From contig CALMVL010000113.1 of assembly GCA_937873265.1 (NCBI GenBank), forward strand, positions 1-33,049: a stretch of DNA of 33,049 nt, in the 5' to 3' direction. The notes beneath the pieces were generated by a model. The model saw only the letters and a list, made by a program, of their open reading frames with translations, did no database searches and was not told the origin of the DNA. Shown in pieces: positions 24,176 to 32,107 of the stretch (its first letter is position 1; every line of letters starts with the position of its first letter). The position numbers were made by a program, and so were the translations under genes. Source of the stretch: an uncultured Granulicella sp. (GTDB lineage: Bacteria > Acidobacteriota > Terriglobia > Terriglobales > Acidobacteriaceae).

Positions 24176-27088
24176 ATGTCTTTTCGCGCGTCTGTGACGT
24201 ACTGGCTGTTCCTGCTGTGTCTCTGTGCCGCTCCCGTCGCCTACGGGCAGCAGCGATCCGCGGGCGCGCTGCACGGCACGGTGACCGATCCGGATAACGC
24301 CGTCATCCCGGGGGCAACCGTGACCCTGACGCCCCCCGCCGGAAAGGCGATCGTCGTCACCTCCGGAGCCGATGGAAGTTACACCGCCCCAGCCGTTCCG
24401 CCCGGCCTCTACTCCATCACGGTCACGATGCCGAACTTCGCCACCTTTGTCCGTCAGGGCGTGCGCTTCGCCCCGGGGCAGCAGATGGCGCTCGATGTCA
24501 AGCTGGCCATCCAGGTGCAGTCGCAGCAGGTGCAGGTGACAGCCCAGGAAAACCAGGTGAGTCTCGATCCCGAAAACAACGCCAGCTCGACCGTTCTCAA
24601 AGACAAGGACCTCGATGCGCTCTCGGACGATCCTGACGAGCTGAACTCGGAGTTGACGGCACTCGCCGGACCCGCAGCCGGACCGAATGGCGGTCAGATC
24701 TATGTCGATGGTTTCACCGGCGGGCAGCTTCCGCCGAAGTCCTCGATCCGCGAAATCCGCATCAACCAGAATCCCTTTTCGGCCCAGTACGACCGGCTCG
24801 GCTTTGGCCGGGTCGAGATCTTCACCAAACCGGGTACCGACAAATATCACGGCAACTACCAGATCAACGGCAACGACTCCGCCTTCAACACCCAGAACCC
24901 CGTCTTGAACGCGTTTCTTTCGCCTGGCCAGAAACCGATTACCCAGCCGCCCTACCACACCATCTACATGTTCGGCAGCGTCACCGGGCCCATCAACCAC
25001 AAGGCCTCGTTTTCCCTCGGCGGTTCCCATCGGAGCATCGAAGACAACGCCATCTTCAACGGCACCATCATCACGCCGGTCAGCAGCTCCGGAGTGAACG
25101 GGACGGCGACCATCTGCTCGCCCGGCGCCGCAAACACCTCCGGATGCACGCTTCAGCAGCTGCAGACGGCGACGACCTTTCCTCAGGTCCGAACCGACTT
25201 TACACCGCGTCTCGACCTGGCCATCACCGACTCCAACACGCTCACGGTGCGCTACCAGTACGAGCAGAACGACATCATCAACGATGGTCTGGGCAGCTTC
25301 AATCTCCCTTCGACGGCCTACAACCTCAGCACCAACGAGTCCGAGCTGCAGATGAGCGACACGCAGATCGTAAACTCGCACATCATCAACGAGACACGCT
25401 TTGAGTTCTCCCGCGATCGCAGCACGCAGATGGCGCAAAGCGATGCGCCCGCGATCAACGTGCAGAGCGCCTTCGTCTCGGGCGGAACTACCGCCGGCAC
25501 GGTTACCGATCATCAGGAGCATATCGAGGTGCAGAACTACACCTCGATCCAGCTTCGAAAGAACTTCGTCCGGCTCGGCGGCCGCCTCCGAACAACCCGC
25601 GAGGCAAACAACACGACCGCTCTGACCAACGGATCGTTCAACTACGCCAGCCTCTCGGACTATGAGCAGAACAACGTCGAGAACTTCACCCTCGTCAAGG
25701 TCAACGTGCCTGAGGTGCAGGCGCGGCTGACCGACCTTGGCGTCTATGCCGAGACCGACTGGAAGGCGCGCCCCAACCTCACCATCACCTACGGCATCCG
25801 GTACGAAACCCAGAATGCGCTGAACGAACACCACGACATCGCGCCGCGTCTGGCCTTCGCCTACGGCGTCGGCCGCGGAAAGAGCAATCCCCGGACCGTG
25901 CTGCGCGGCGGCTTTGGCATCTTCTTCGATCGCTTTCAGCTCGCCAACCTGCTGACGACGTACCGCGAAAACGGGATCAACCAGACCCAGTACACCCTCA
26001 GCAACATCGGCGCCACCGGCTGCTCTCCGTTGAACATCGCGGCCTGCCTGAGCGCCGTCACGCCGGGCGGCAACACCGTGTACACCAAGGCGCCGAACCT
26101 GCGATCGCCCTACATCATGCAGACGGCCGTAGGCTTCGACGAGCAGCTCTTTCGCGGCGGAACGGTGAGCGTCAACTATCTCAACTCCATCGGCGTCCAC
26201 GAGTTCCTCAGTCAGAACGTCGCCGCGATCAACCGGCCATACGCGGCCACCAACACAGGCCTGCCGGTCACCGACCAGTTTCAGTCCGAGGGCTTTCTCC
26301 GGCAGAACCAACTCAACACCAACTTCAACATCCGCACGCGCCGGTTATCGCTGTTTGGCTTCTACGGCCTGAACTACGCCAACGCCGACACCTCCGGCCC
26401 CACCTACTTTCCCTCCATCCCCGGCCATATCGGGGCGGACTACGGTCGCGCCGCCTTCAGTGTCACCAGCCGCCTCTTCCTCGGCGGCAACGTCACCATT
26501 CCCCACGGCATCTCGCTCAGCCCGTTCATCATTGCGCAGTCCGGCAACCCCTACAACATCATCTCGGGGCAGGACACCAACGGAGACAGTGTCATCAACG
26601 ACCGGCCGGCCTTTCTGCCCGGGCGCAACTCGGCCAGCTGTACCGATGCGAGCACCTACGCCATCCCGACGCCCGGCACCTCCTACACGCCCATCCCCGT
26701 CAACTACTGCACCGGCCCCGGCCTCTTCACGATGAATCTGCGCGCCACCAAGGCCTTCGGCATCGGTCCAAAGATCGAGTCCGCTGGAGAGCAACGGGGT
26801 GGCGGCGGTCCCGGTGGCCCCGGCCCCGGAGGTCCCGGCGGTCCGCGCGGCGGCGGTGGTCGGGGCGGTCCAGGGGGCGGCTTCGGTGGTGGCGCCAGCA
26901 CCGGGCACAAGTACAGTCTGCTGCTCGGCGCTCAGCTGCAGAACGTCTTCAATCGCGCCGACTACTCGACCCCGGTGGGCACGCTCTCGTCGCCGAACTT
27001 CGGCCGCTCGTTGCAACTCGCCGGTGGACCGTTCACCTCCAACTCGGCAGTGCAGCGGCTGCAGCTTACGGCGTCCTTCAACTTCTAA
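24176..27088 (+). CDS. TonB-dependent/Oar-type outer-membrane receptor with carboxypeptidase-regulatory-like domain
   Basis: 970 aa. GGAG lies five bases before the ATG. A signal peptide ends near APVAYGQ. Residues about 28-110 are a carboxypeptidase-regulatory-like beta-sandwich (LHGTVTDPDNAVIPGATVTL, GSYTAPAVPPGLYSITV). A plug-like region follows (SELTALAGPAAGPNGGQIYVDGF, REIRINQNPFSAQYDRLGFGRVEIFTK), then a long beta-barrel rich in alternating aromatic/polar strands, ending in Phe as outer-membrane proteins do (LQLTASFNF). Acidobacteria carry many such proteins; they may import glycans or act in adhesion or export as Oar does. An unusual 32-residue Gly/Pro tract (about 875-906, 26798-26893) interrupts the last strands. 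No partner SusD is present. The ligand is unknown. Confidence 0.92.
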   Translation: MSFRASVTYWLFLLCLCAAPVAYGQQRSAGALHGTVTDPDNAVIPGATVTLTPPAGKAIVVTSGADGSYTAPAVPPGLYSITVTMPNFATFVRQGVRFAPGQQMALDVKLAIQVQSQQVQVTAQENQVSLDPENNASSTVLKDKDLDALSDDPDELNSELTALAGPAAGPNGGQIYVDGFTGGQLPPKSSIREIRINQNPFSAQYDRLGFGRVEIFTKPGTDKYHGNYQINGNDSAFNTQNPVLNAFLSPGQKPITQPPYHTIYMFGSVTGPINHKASFSLGGSHRSIEDNAIFNGTIITPVSSSGVNGTATICSPGAANTSGCTLQQLQTATTFPQVRTDFTPRLDLAITDSNTLTVRYQYEQNDIINDGLGSFNLPSTAYNLSTNESELQMSDTQIVNSHIINETRFEFSRDRSTQMAQSDAPAINVQSAFVSGGTTAGTVTDHQEHIEVQNYTSIQLRKNFVRLGGRLRTTREANNTTALTNGSFNYASLSDYEQNNVENFTLVKVNVPEVQARLTDLGVYAETDWKARPNLTITYGIRYETQNALNEHHDIAPRLAFAYGVGRGKSNPRTVLRGGFGIFFDRFQLANLLTTYRENGINQTQYTLSNIGATGCSPLNIAACLSAVTPGGNTVYTKAPNLRSPYIMQTAVGFDEQLFRGGTVSVNYLNSIGVHEFLSQNVAAINRPYAATNTGLPVTDQFQSEGFLRQNQLNTNFNIRTRRLSLFGFYGLNYANADTSGPTYFPSIPGHIGADYGRAAFSVTSRLFLGGNVTIPHGISLSPFIIAQSGNPYNIISGQDTNGDSVINDRPAFLPGRNSASCTDASTYAIPTPGTSYTPIPVNYCTGPGLFTMNLRATKAFGIGPKIESAGEQRGGGGPGGPGPGGPGGPRGGGGRGGPGGGFGGGASTGHKYSLLLGAQLQNVFNRADYSTPVGTLSSPNFGRSLQLAGGPFTSNSAVQRLQLTASFNF

Positions 27089-27102
27089 CGCTGCAAGCAG
27101 CG
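27089..27102. terminator. Small hairpin between convergent genes
   Basis: CGCTGC at 27089-27094 is inverted as GCAGCG at 27097-27102, so five pairs with a four-base loop can form right after the receptor stop codon. It lies in the 40-base gap between convergent genes. There is no T tract, so it is only a weak terminator candidate. Confidence 0.25.
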
Positions 27103-27128
27103 GGAGTCGGGCGGCGTCTGAAGCTCGT

Positions 27129-28391
27129 CTACGCCGCCAGCCCGGCCAGCGTCTCGGCCAGCACACGTGTCCCAACCGCGATATGCTCCGCCGTGGCAAA
27201 CTCATCCGGCCGATGACTCACCCCTCCGCGGCATGGGATAAAGATCATCGCCACTGGCGCAAGGCGCGCCATAAACAGCGTGTCGTGGTACGCCCGGCTC
27301 ACCATCGGCGCCGCTGCCACGCCCGTTCGCTCGCACGCCTGCCCGATCGCCTGCACAATTGCCGGCGAACAGTGCGCCGGCATATCGGCATTCATGATCT
27401 CCTCGCGCACCGTCACGCCGCGCCCTTCGGCCAGCTTCCGCGCGTCACGCCGCACCGCCTGCATCACGCGCTCGCGCCGCTCCGGATCAATGTCGCGCAC
27501 ATCCACCTGCAGCACCACCCGGCTCGGCACACTGTTCACCGCGCCGGGATGCACCGCGCAGGTCCCCACCGTCGCGACCGTATCGCGGGAGCCGCTCCGC
27601 AGCGCCTCGCGCTCGATCGCCAGGATCAGCTCCGCCGCCGCGCACAGCGCATCCCGCCGATCCGGCATCAGCAGCGCTCCGGCATGGCCGCCCACGCCCT
27701 CGATGGTGAAGCCGTAGCTGGCAGGCGCGGCAATATCCGTCACGATGCCGATAGGCACACCCGCTCGCTCAAGCAGCGATCCCTGCTCAATGTGTAACTC
27801 CACCCACGCACTGTACCGGTCCCCGCCGACCGCAACCGAAGCAAGCGGACCCGCGAAGCCGGCCTCTGTGCGCACCGCCTGCAACGTCCTGCCGTCCCCG
27901 TCTTGCAGCGCATCGGCAGCATCCGGCGCCAGCGCTCCCGCAAGCACCCGGCTACCCAGGCATCCGATGCCGAACCGCGTCGGCTCCTCCGAGGTGAACA
28001 GCACCAGCTCAATCGATCTGCGGAGACACGCCCCGCTCCGCTTCAGCGCCCGGATCGCCTCGAGTCCGCCCAGCACCCCCACCGTGCCGTCAAACATGCC
28101 CGCATACGGAATCGCGTCGATGTGCGACCCCGTTCCCACCGCGGGCAGCGCCGGATCAAGTCCCTCCCATCGAAAGAACGTGTTGCCGATCGCGTCCTCG
28201 CGCACACCCAACCCCGCCTCCCGCGCCAGCGTCTTCAGCCACGCCCGCGCTTGGAGGTCCCGTTCGGTGAACACGATCCGCGTCACTGCCGTTCCCCCGG
28301 GCGTCGGCTCCGCATCCGTGATCCCCGCCAGCTCCGCCAGTTCAGCCGAGAGCCGCGCCGCATCCACCGCAATCTCCTCCGCCGAACTCAT
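27129..28391 (-). CDS. Ureidoglycolate amidohydrolase (M20/hydantoinase-carbamoylase family)
   Basis: 420 aa from the ATG at 28391, which overlaps the previous stop as ATGA. The ORF track start at 28538 reads through the neighbouring gene. The M20 metal ligands are in GTGSHIDAIPYAGMFDGTVG and FTSEEPTRFGIGCLGSR, with ELHIEQGSLLE and SRAYHDTLFMARLAP. These blocks, with VTDIAAPAS and GGHAGALLMPDRRDA, match the plant ureidoglycolate amidohydrolase as I remember it better than allantoate amidohydrolase. The reaction is S-ureidoglycolate to glyoxylate, CO2 and two ammonia, the last step of the ureide route. It is the last gene of the urate operon. The specific assignment over allantoate or carbamoylase activity depends on motif recall plus the presence of a second M20 gene two positions upstream. 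Confidence 0.85.
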   Translation of the reverse strand: MSSAEEIAVDAARLSAELAELAGITDAEPTPGGTAVTRIVFTERDLQARAWLKTLAREAGLGVREDAIGNTFFRWEGLDPALPAVGTGSHIDAIPYAGMFDGTVGVLGGLEAIRALKRSGACLRRSIELVLFTSEEPTRFGIGCLGSRVLAGALAPDAADALQDGDGRTLQAVRTEAGFAGPLASVAVGGDRYSAWVELHIEQGSLLERAGVPIGIVTDIAAPASYGFTIEGVGGHAGALLMPDRRDALCAAAELILAIEREALRSGSRDTVATVGTCAVHPGAVNSVPSRVVLQVDVRDIDPERRERVMQAVRRDARKLAEGRGVTVREEIMNADMPAHCSPAIVQAIGQACERTGVAAAPMVSRAYHDTLFMARLAPVAMIFIPCRGGVSHRPDEFATAEHIAVGTRVLAETLAGLAA

Positions 28392-29131
28392 CGCCGCACC
28401 TCGGTGCCGGCGATCGGATGGCAGTTCCAGTCCTTGTAAATGAGGTACTTCGCCGGCTGCTTGCCCAGCGCGCCAAACCACTGCGGACAGAACGCCGCCA
28501 TCCAGATAAAGTCCCCCGCCCGCACCGGATACCAGCACTCCCCCAGCCGATAAATGCCGCCGCCCTCCAGCATCAGCAGCCCATGCTCCATCACATGCAC
28601 CTCCACCATCGCGAGCGAAGCCCCGGGCTGGTAGGTCATCGTATTCACGGCAAAGTCAACACCCGCGTCCTCCGGCAAAAGCGTGCTCACCTGAAGCTCC
28701 GGATCGCCCATCAGCGGGGCCCGCGGCGCCGCGTCCTCCGTGCCCACGATCACCCGGCCCCTTCCCGCCGAGGCGACTCGCTCGATCACCGCGACCCGTG
28801 CTCCCGCATCTCCGCGCAGCAGGTGCGCTTCATCCGCGGGCACGAGAGCAAACCCGCCACGCGTCATTCGGTGGTCCCCCACAGCCGTCGAAAGCGCAGC
28901 GGTCCCGCTCAGCACGTAAAGAAACCGGTTCACTCCGGCTGCCGGCCGTAGCTCGCCACCCGCGCCAAACTCCACCGTGTACTGCGCGAAGTTGCAGCCG
29001 ATCACCGGAGCCGCGTGCACCACCGCAAGGCCGCCCGAAAGACAAGGCAAAGGCGTGCGCACAAACGTGTCGGGCGTCTGCAGATGGTGGTCGCGCCGGT
29101 TGCGGCTGCGTGTCTCGCCAAGTTCATGCAT
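28388..29131 (-). CDS. allE: (S)-ureidoglycine aminohydrolase (bicupin)
   Basis: 247 aa from the ATG at 29131. The ORF track adds 13 residues from 29170 inside the upstream gene. It has two cupin domains. The first (about 45-120) lacks obvious metal ligands; the second holds E177, H179 and H183 in VEVHVMEHG, and Q217 in FCPQWF. Y229 and K233 in KYLIYKDWN follow. These residues have the same spacing as the Mn-binding and substrate residues of plant UGlyAH (E235, H237, H241, Q275, Y287, K291) as I recall them. It converts S-ureidoglycine to S-ureidoglycolate with release of ammonia, between the two amidohydrolases that flank it. It overlaps the upstream gene by eight bases and the downstream gene by four. 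Confidence 0.94.
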   Translation of the reverse strand: MHELGETRSRNRRDHHLQTPDTFVRTPLPCLSGGLAVVHAAPVIGCNFAQYTVEFGAGGELRPAAGVNRFLYVLSGTAALSTAVGDHRMTRGGFALVPADEAHLLRGDAGARVAVIERVASAGRGRVIVGTEDAAPRAPLMGDPELQVSTLLPEDAGVDFAVNTMTYQPGASLAMVEVHVMEHGLLMLEGGGIYRLGECWYPVRAGDFIWMAAFCPQWFGALGKQPAKYLIYKDWNCHPIAGTEVRR

Positions 29132-30356
29132 GCGCGGCCTCTGTCCGTTCCGGAGTCGAGCGCTCCCCAAACATCCGCAGAACTCCGCGCAGGGTCATGA
29201 GGGCCGCGGCTACATCTTCGGTTCTCACCGTCTCGTCAGGGTGGTGGCTCAGCCCGCCCGGGCTACGCACAAACAGCATCGCCGAAGGAACCCGCCCCGC
29301 CACAATCATGGCGTCGTGCCCGGCGCCGCTGGTCATGCGCGGCGGCGTGCTGCCGGTGGCCTCGGCGGCGGCGCTGGTCAGCATGCCCACCAGCTCCGCA
29401 TCCATGGCCACCGCGGCTTGCGCCAGTTCAACCCGGACCTCCACCGCCACGCCCCGCCGCTCCGCCGTCGTCTGGGCGCGCGTCAGCAACTCCTGCCCGG
29501 CACGCTCGCGCACCGCGTCGTCCCGGTGGCGCACATCGAGCGTCGCCGTGACCTCGCCGGGAATGATGTTGCTCGCACCCGGTCGCGCCTCCACTCGCCC
29601 CACCGTCGCGACCAGGCCCTCCTCCGAGCGCGCGTAGCCTTCAACGGCAACAAGCCACGCCGCCGCCGCCGCCAGTGCGTCGCGCCGCAAATGCATCGGG
29701 GTGGTTCCGGCATGGTTGCTCTGCCCAACAAAGCGCAGCGTATACCGGCTCTGCCCGGCGATCGCCTCCACCACGCCAAGTGGCCGGTCGAGACTTTCAA
29801 GCACCGGGCCCTGCTCGATATGCACCTCCACATACGCCGCAGCCTCCGGCGCCAGCCCGGTCTCAGCGCCGGCATCGACGCCGAAACTCCGAAGCGCCTC
29901 CGCCACCGTCTCTCCCGCCGCATCTCGCAGGCCGTGCAGCTCCGCCCCGCGCCCCACAGCGGCGAGACTGCCAAGAAACGGCCGCCGAAACCGAACCCCC
30001 TCTTCTTCCGAAAAGCCGATCACCTCAACCGCGATCGGCAGACCGTCCGCCGCAACCGCCTCAATGGCCAGCACCACGCCGAGAACGCCGTCAAAGGCTC
30101 CCGCACGGGGCACCGTATCCAGATGCGATCCAAGCAGAAGTCGCGTCGTCGAAGCATCTGCTCGCGCCGACACGCCGCGCAGGTTTCCCATCCCATCCAG
30201 CCGGACTTCGAGCCCGGCCGACTCCATCCATTGGCGTACCAACCCCTGCACGGCCCGCGCCGACTCGCACAGAAACGGGCGCGTCGTCTCGCCCGCCACT
30301 TCTGTGAACGTCGCCAGCTCGCGACAGCGTTCGATCACCCGGCGCGCACCGGGCAT
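29124..30356 (-). CDS. allC: Allantoate amidohydrolase (M20 family)
   Basis: 410 aa from the ATG at 30356, with GGAGG five bases upstream. The ORF track uses a TTG at 30374 that overlaps the urate oxidase stop; either is possible. Metal-binding and catalytic blocks are LLGSHLDTVPRAGAFDGVLG, GFSEEEGVRF, EVHIEQGPVLE and the C-terminal GAGHDAMIVAG and SHHPDE. GQSNHAGTTPMHLRRDA is the conserved dimerisation/substrate lid motif of allantoate amidohydrolase and related carbamoylases. It turns allantoate into S-ureidoglycine, CO2 and ammonia, feeding the aminohydrolase encoded immediately downstream. The sequence is distinct from its paralogue at 27129-28391, which supports division of labour. Cytoplasmic, likely Mn-dependent. 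Confidence 0.9.
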   Translation of the reverse strand: MPGARRVIERCRELATFTEVAGETTRPFLCESARAVQGLVRQWMESAGLEVRLDGMGNLRGVSARADASTTRLLLGSHLDTVPRAGAFDGVLGVVLAIEAVAADGLPIAVEVIGFSEEEGVRFRRPFLGSLAAVGRGAELHGLRDAAGETVAEALRSFGVDAGAETGLAPEAAAYVEVHIEQGPVLESLDRPLGVVEAIAGQSRYTLRFVGQSNHAGTTPMHLRRDALAAAAAWLVAVEGYARSEEGLVATVGRVEARPGASNIIPGEVTATLDVRHRDDAVRERAGQELLTRAQTTAERRGVAVEVRVELAQAAVAMDAELVGMLTSAAAEATGSTPPRMTSGAGHDAMIVAGRVPSAMLFVRSPGGLSHHPDETVRTEDVAAALMTLRGVLRMFGERSTPERTEAAHA

Positions 30357-30370
30357 CGCCTCCTCCGCAG

Positions 30371-31228
30371 TCAAGCCCGGCCTCCGCGCAACACGCGCGC
30401 CTCAATCGACCCGTGCGGCTCCTCGGTCGGCACAAAAATCTGGTTCGGGTTGTCCTGCCCGAAGCGGGACAGATCGACGGGCAGCGCATGCCGGTTCGGC
30501 ATCGACACATCAATCGCATCGATCGCGCGGCAAGCATCGAGCGCCGCCTCACCCATCGCAAACAGCGTCTCCTGCACCGACCTGCTGTGGTGCTCGGCAA
30601 AGACCCGCAGCATCGCCTCGCGAATCGCGTCGCGGGCCTGGTCAAACTCCACCTCGTGGTTCAGATACGTCCAACGGGCGCTCATCGCCGTCCCCAGCAG
30701 ACGATCCTCCGTATCCGGAAGTGTCGTCAGCTCATCCCGCAAAAATCCCGCAAATCCGGAGTTCGCCGTCTTCAAAATCACCATGTCGCGAAGTCCCGAA
30801 GTGATCACCGGCGCTTGCTCCCGTCGCTGCTCAACCGTCGTCATCTGGCGTTCTTCGCTGCCGTGCATAAAGGCCGTCGGATGCGGCACACCCGCTACCG
30901 AAAGCCGCTTCCACAACGCACCTTCAACGGAAACTCCGGCCGAAGACACCTGAGGATTCCGCCGAACCAGAAACTCCGCCACCTCTTTTGCAAAGACCTC
31001 CATCGTCCGCGCCTCGCTGGTTCGCGCCAGCGAGTACACCGTGTTCTTCATCGTGTCCGTGGGCAGCAGTCGGCTGTTGTCCCCGTCGGTAAACGCCGCT
31101 CCGAAGTCGCCGCGCAGCAGCACCTCCACCGTCCAGTCGTACACATGGTGCGCCTCCGCTTCGCGTACCAGCTTCAGCAGTCGCACCCTCGATTTGCCAT
31201 ACCGGTTCTCACCCAGCTGCGCTCTCAT
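30371..31228 (-). CDS. pucL: Urate oxidase (factor-independent urate hydroxylase)
   Basis: 285 aa, the normal size for a single-domain uricase of two T-fold units. K12 in NRYGKSRVR, T57 in LLPTDTMKNTVY and H247 in MPNRHALPVDLS correspond to the catalytic Lys/Thr/His set of the family. The conserved FAKEVAEFLV and LKTANSGFAGFLRDE are also present. It oxidises urate with O2 to 5-hydroxyisourate and H2O2, without a cofactor. The start ATG 31228 has AGGGAG eight bases upstream and lies four bases after the stop of the HIU hydrolase gene, whose product handles the unstable uricase product. In some bacteria uricase is fused to OHCU decarboxylase; here they are separate. Confidence 0.97.
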   Translation of the reverse strand: MRAQLGENRYGKSRVRLLKLVREAEAHHVYDWTVEVLLRGDFGAAFTDGDNSRLLPTDTMKNTVYSLARTSEARTMEVFAKEVAEFLVRRNPQVSSAGVSVEGALWKRLSVAGVPHPTAFMHGSEERQMTTVEQRREQAPVITSGLRDMVILKTANSGFAGFLRDELTTLPDTEDRLLGTAMSARWTYLNHEVEFDQARDAIREAMLRVFAEHHSRSVQETLFAMGEAALDACRAIDAIDVSMPNRHALPVDLSRFGQDNPNQIFVPTEEPHGSIEARVLRGGRA

Positions 31229-31232
31229 CCGG

Positions 31233-31571
31233 TCAACTCCCTCGATACGTGGTGTAACTGTTCGCTGTCAGAAGCAGTGGAATATGGCAGTGACGCTCGC
31301 CGTCGCGCACCACGAAGCTGATCTCTACAAAGGGATAAAGTCCGGAGACACCGATCGCCGCGAAATAGGCTCCGGTCGCGAACCGCAGCCGATACACACC
31401 CGCGCACGGCGGCAGCTCGCGCGGCAGCAGTGCCGGCAAACGCCCATCCTCATCGGTGCTGCCCTCTGCCTGCGTCCGCCATTCGCCGGCATCCAGAAGA
31501 GAGAGCGCAACAGCAACGCCCGCAGCCGGCCGGCCAAGCGTCGCATCCAGAACGTGCGTCGAGATCCCCAT
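31233..31571 (-). CDS. uraH: 5-hydroxyisourate hydrolase (transthyretin-like)
   Basis: 112 aa from the ATG at 31571, giving the standard N-terminus MGISTHVLDATLGRPA. The ORF track starts eight codons earlier inside the upstream gene. Active-site H6, R44 and H96 (HIPLLLTANSYTTY) and the C-terminal tetrapeptide YRGS identify a true HIU hydrolase and separate it from transthyretin. It opens the 5-hydroxyisourate ring to give OHCU. The start overlaps the OHCU decarboxylase stop by one base (TGATG), so it is translationally coupled. No signal peptide is visible, so it is cytoplasmic. Confidence 0.97.
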   Translation of the reverse strand: MGISTHVLDATLGRPAAGVAVALSLLDAGEWRTQAEGSTDEDGRLPALLPRELPPCAGVYRLRFATGAYFAAIGVSGLYPFVEISFVVRDGERHCHIPLLLTANSYTTYRGS

Positions 31572-32107
31572 CAGAGCGCCGCCTCCTGAAGCCATCGCTG
31601 GAGTCGCAGCTCCGTAATCTTTCGCTGCTCCTCGACGGCAACCGCGAGCTCCGTCTCCGGATCATTTCCCATGCGTAACTCAATCTGTTGCAAAATTTCG
31701 CCGCCGCTTCGGCCGCTCGCGCAGATCAAAAAGATCCGGCCGAACCGCTCCTCATACCTTCGATTCGCCTCGCCCAACTCCGCCACGACAGAGCCACCCG
31801 ACTGAACCGCCGCGCCCTGCTCCCGCGCCGACCACGCCGAAGCCCGCGCGCTGACCTCCCCTGCAGCGTGCCGCTCACCGATCCTCGGATGGCTCGCAAA
31901 CGCCTCATCCCAGTCCTCTCCATCCAGCCCCCGCCACACCTCACCCGAAGCCCGCACCAGATCATCGAGAGACCCGAGCGGCCGCCGCGCCGCAACTCCA
32001 TTCGCCCACGCTCGCGACCCGCAGCAGGGCAGGATCGCCGCAGCCGCGGCCTCCGGCGTCCATGCATTCCAGCGCGCCAGCGCGTCACTCTCCATGCGGC
32101 CTAGCAT
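31571..32107 (-). CDS. uraD: 2-oxo-4-hydroxy-4-carboxy-5-ureidoimidazoline (OHCU) decarboxylase
   Basis: 178 aa from the ATG at 32107, which has GGGAG seven bases upstream; an inner ATG at 32095 has a weaker site. It is an all-helical family member. The catalytic His is in FASHPRIGERHA (about H73), with nearby E78. The later FGRIFLICASGRSGGEILQQIELRMGND carries the conserved substrate loop, and EQRKITELRLQRWL the C-terminal helix. It decarboxylates OHCU to S-allantoin. It overlaps the allantoinase gene by 23 bases and the HIU hydrolase gene by one base. The order places it directly before allantoinase in the pathway. Confidence 0.95.
   Translation of the reverse strand: MLGRMESDALARWNAWTPEAAAAAILPCCGSRAWANGVAARRPLGSLDDLVRASGEVWRGLDGEDWDEAFASHPRIGERHAAGEVSARASAWSAREQGAAVQSGGSVVAELGEANRRYEERFGRIFLICASGRSGGEILQQIELRMGNDPETELAVAVEEQRKITELRLQRWLQEAAL

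Noticed and set aside
23909-26311. 800-aa leftward ORF opposite the DUF5666 and receptor genes
   Set aside because: Val/Gly/Asp-rich antisense translation; it crosses two real genes.
28977-30953. 658-aa rightward ORF across the urate operon
   Set aside because: Arg/Ser/Pro-rich shadow covering three well-supported leftward enzymes.
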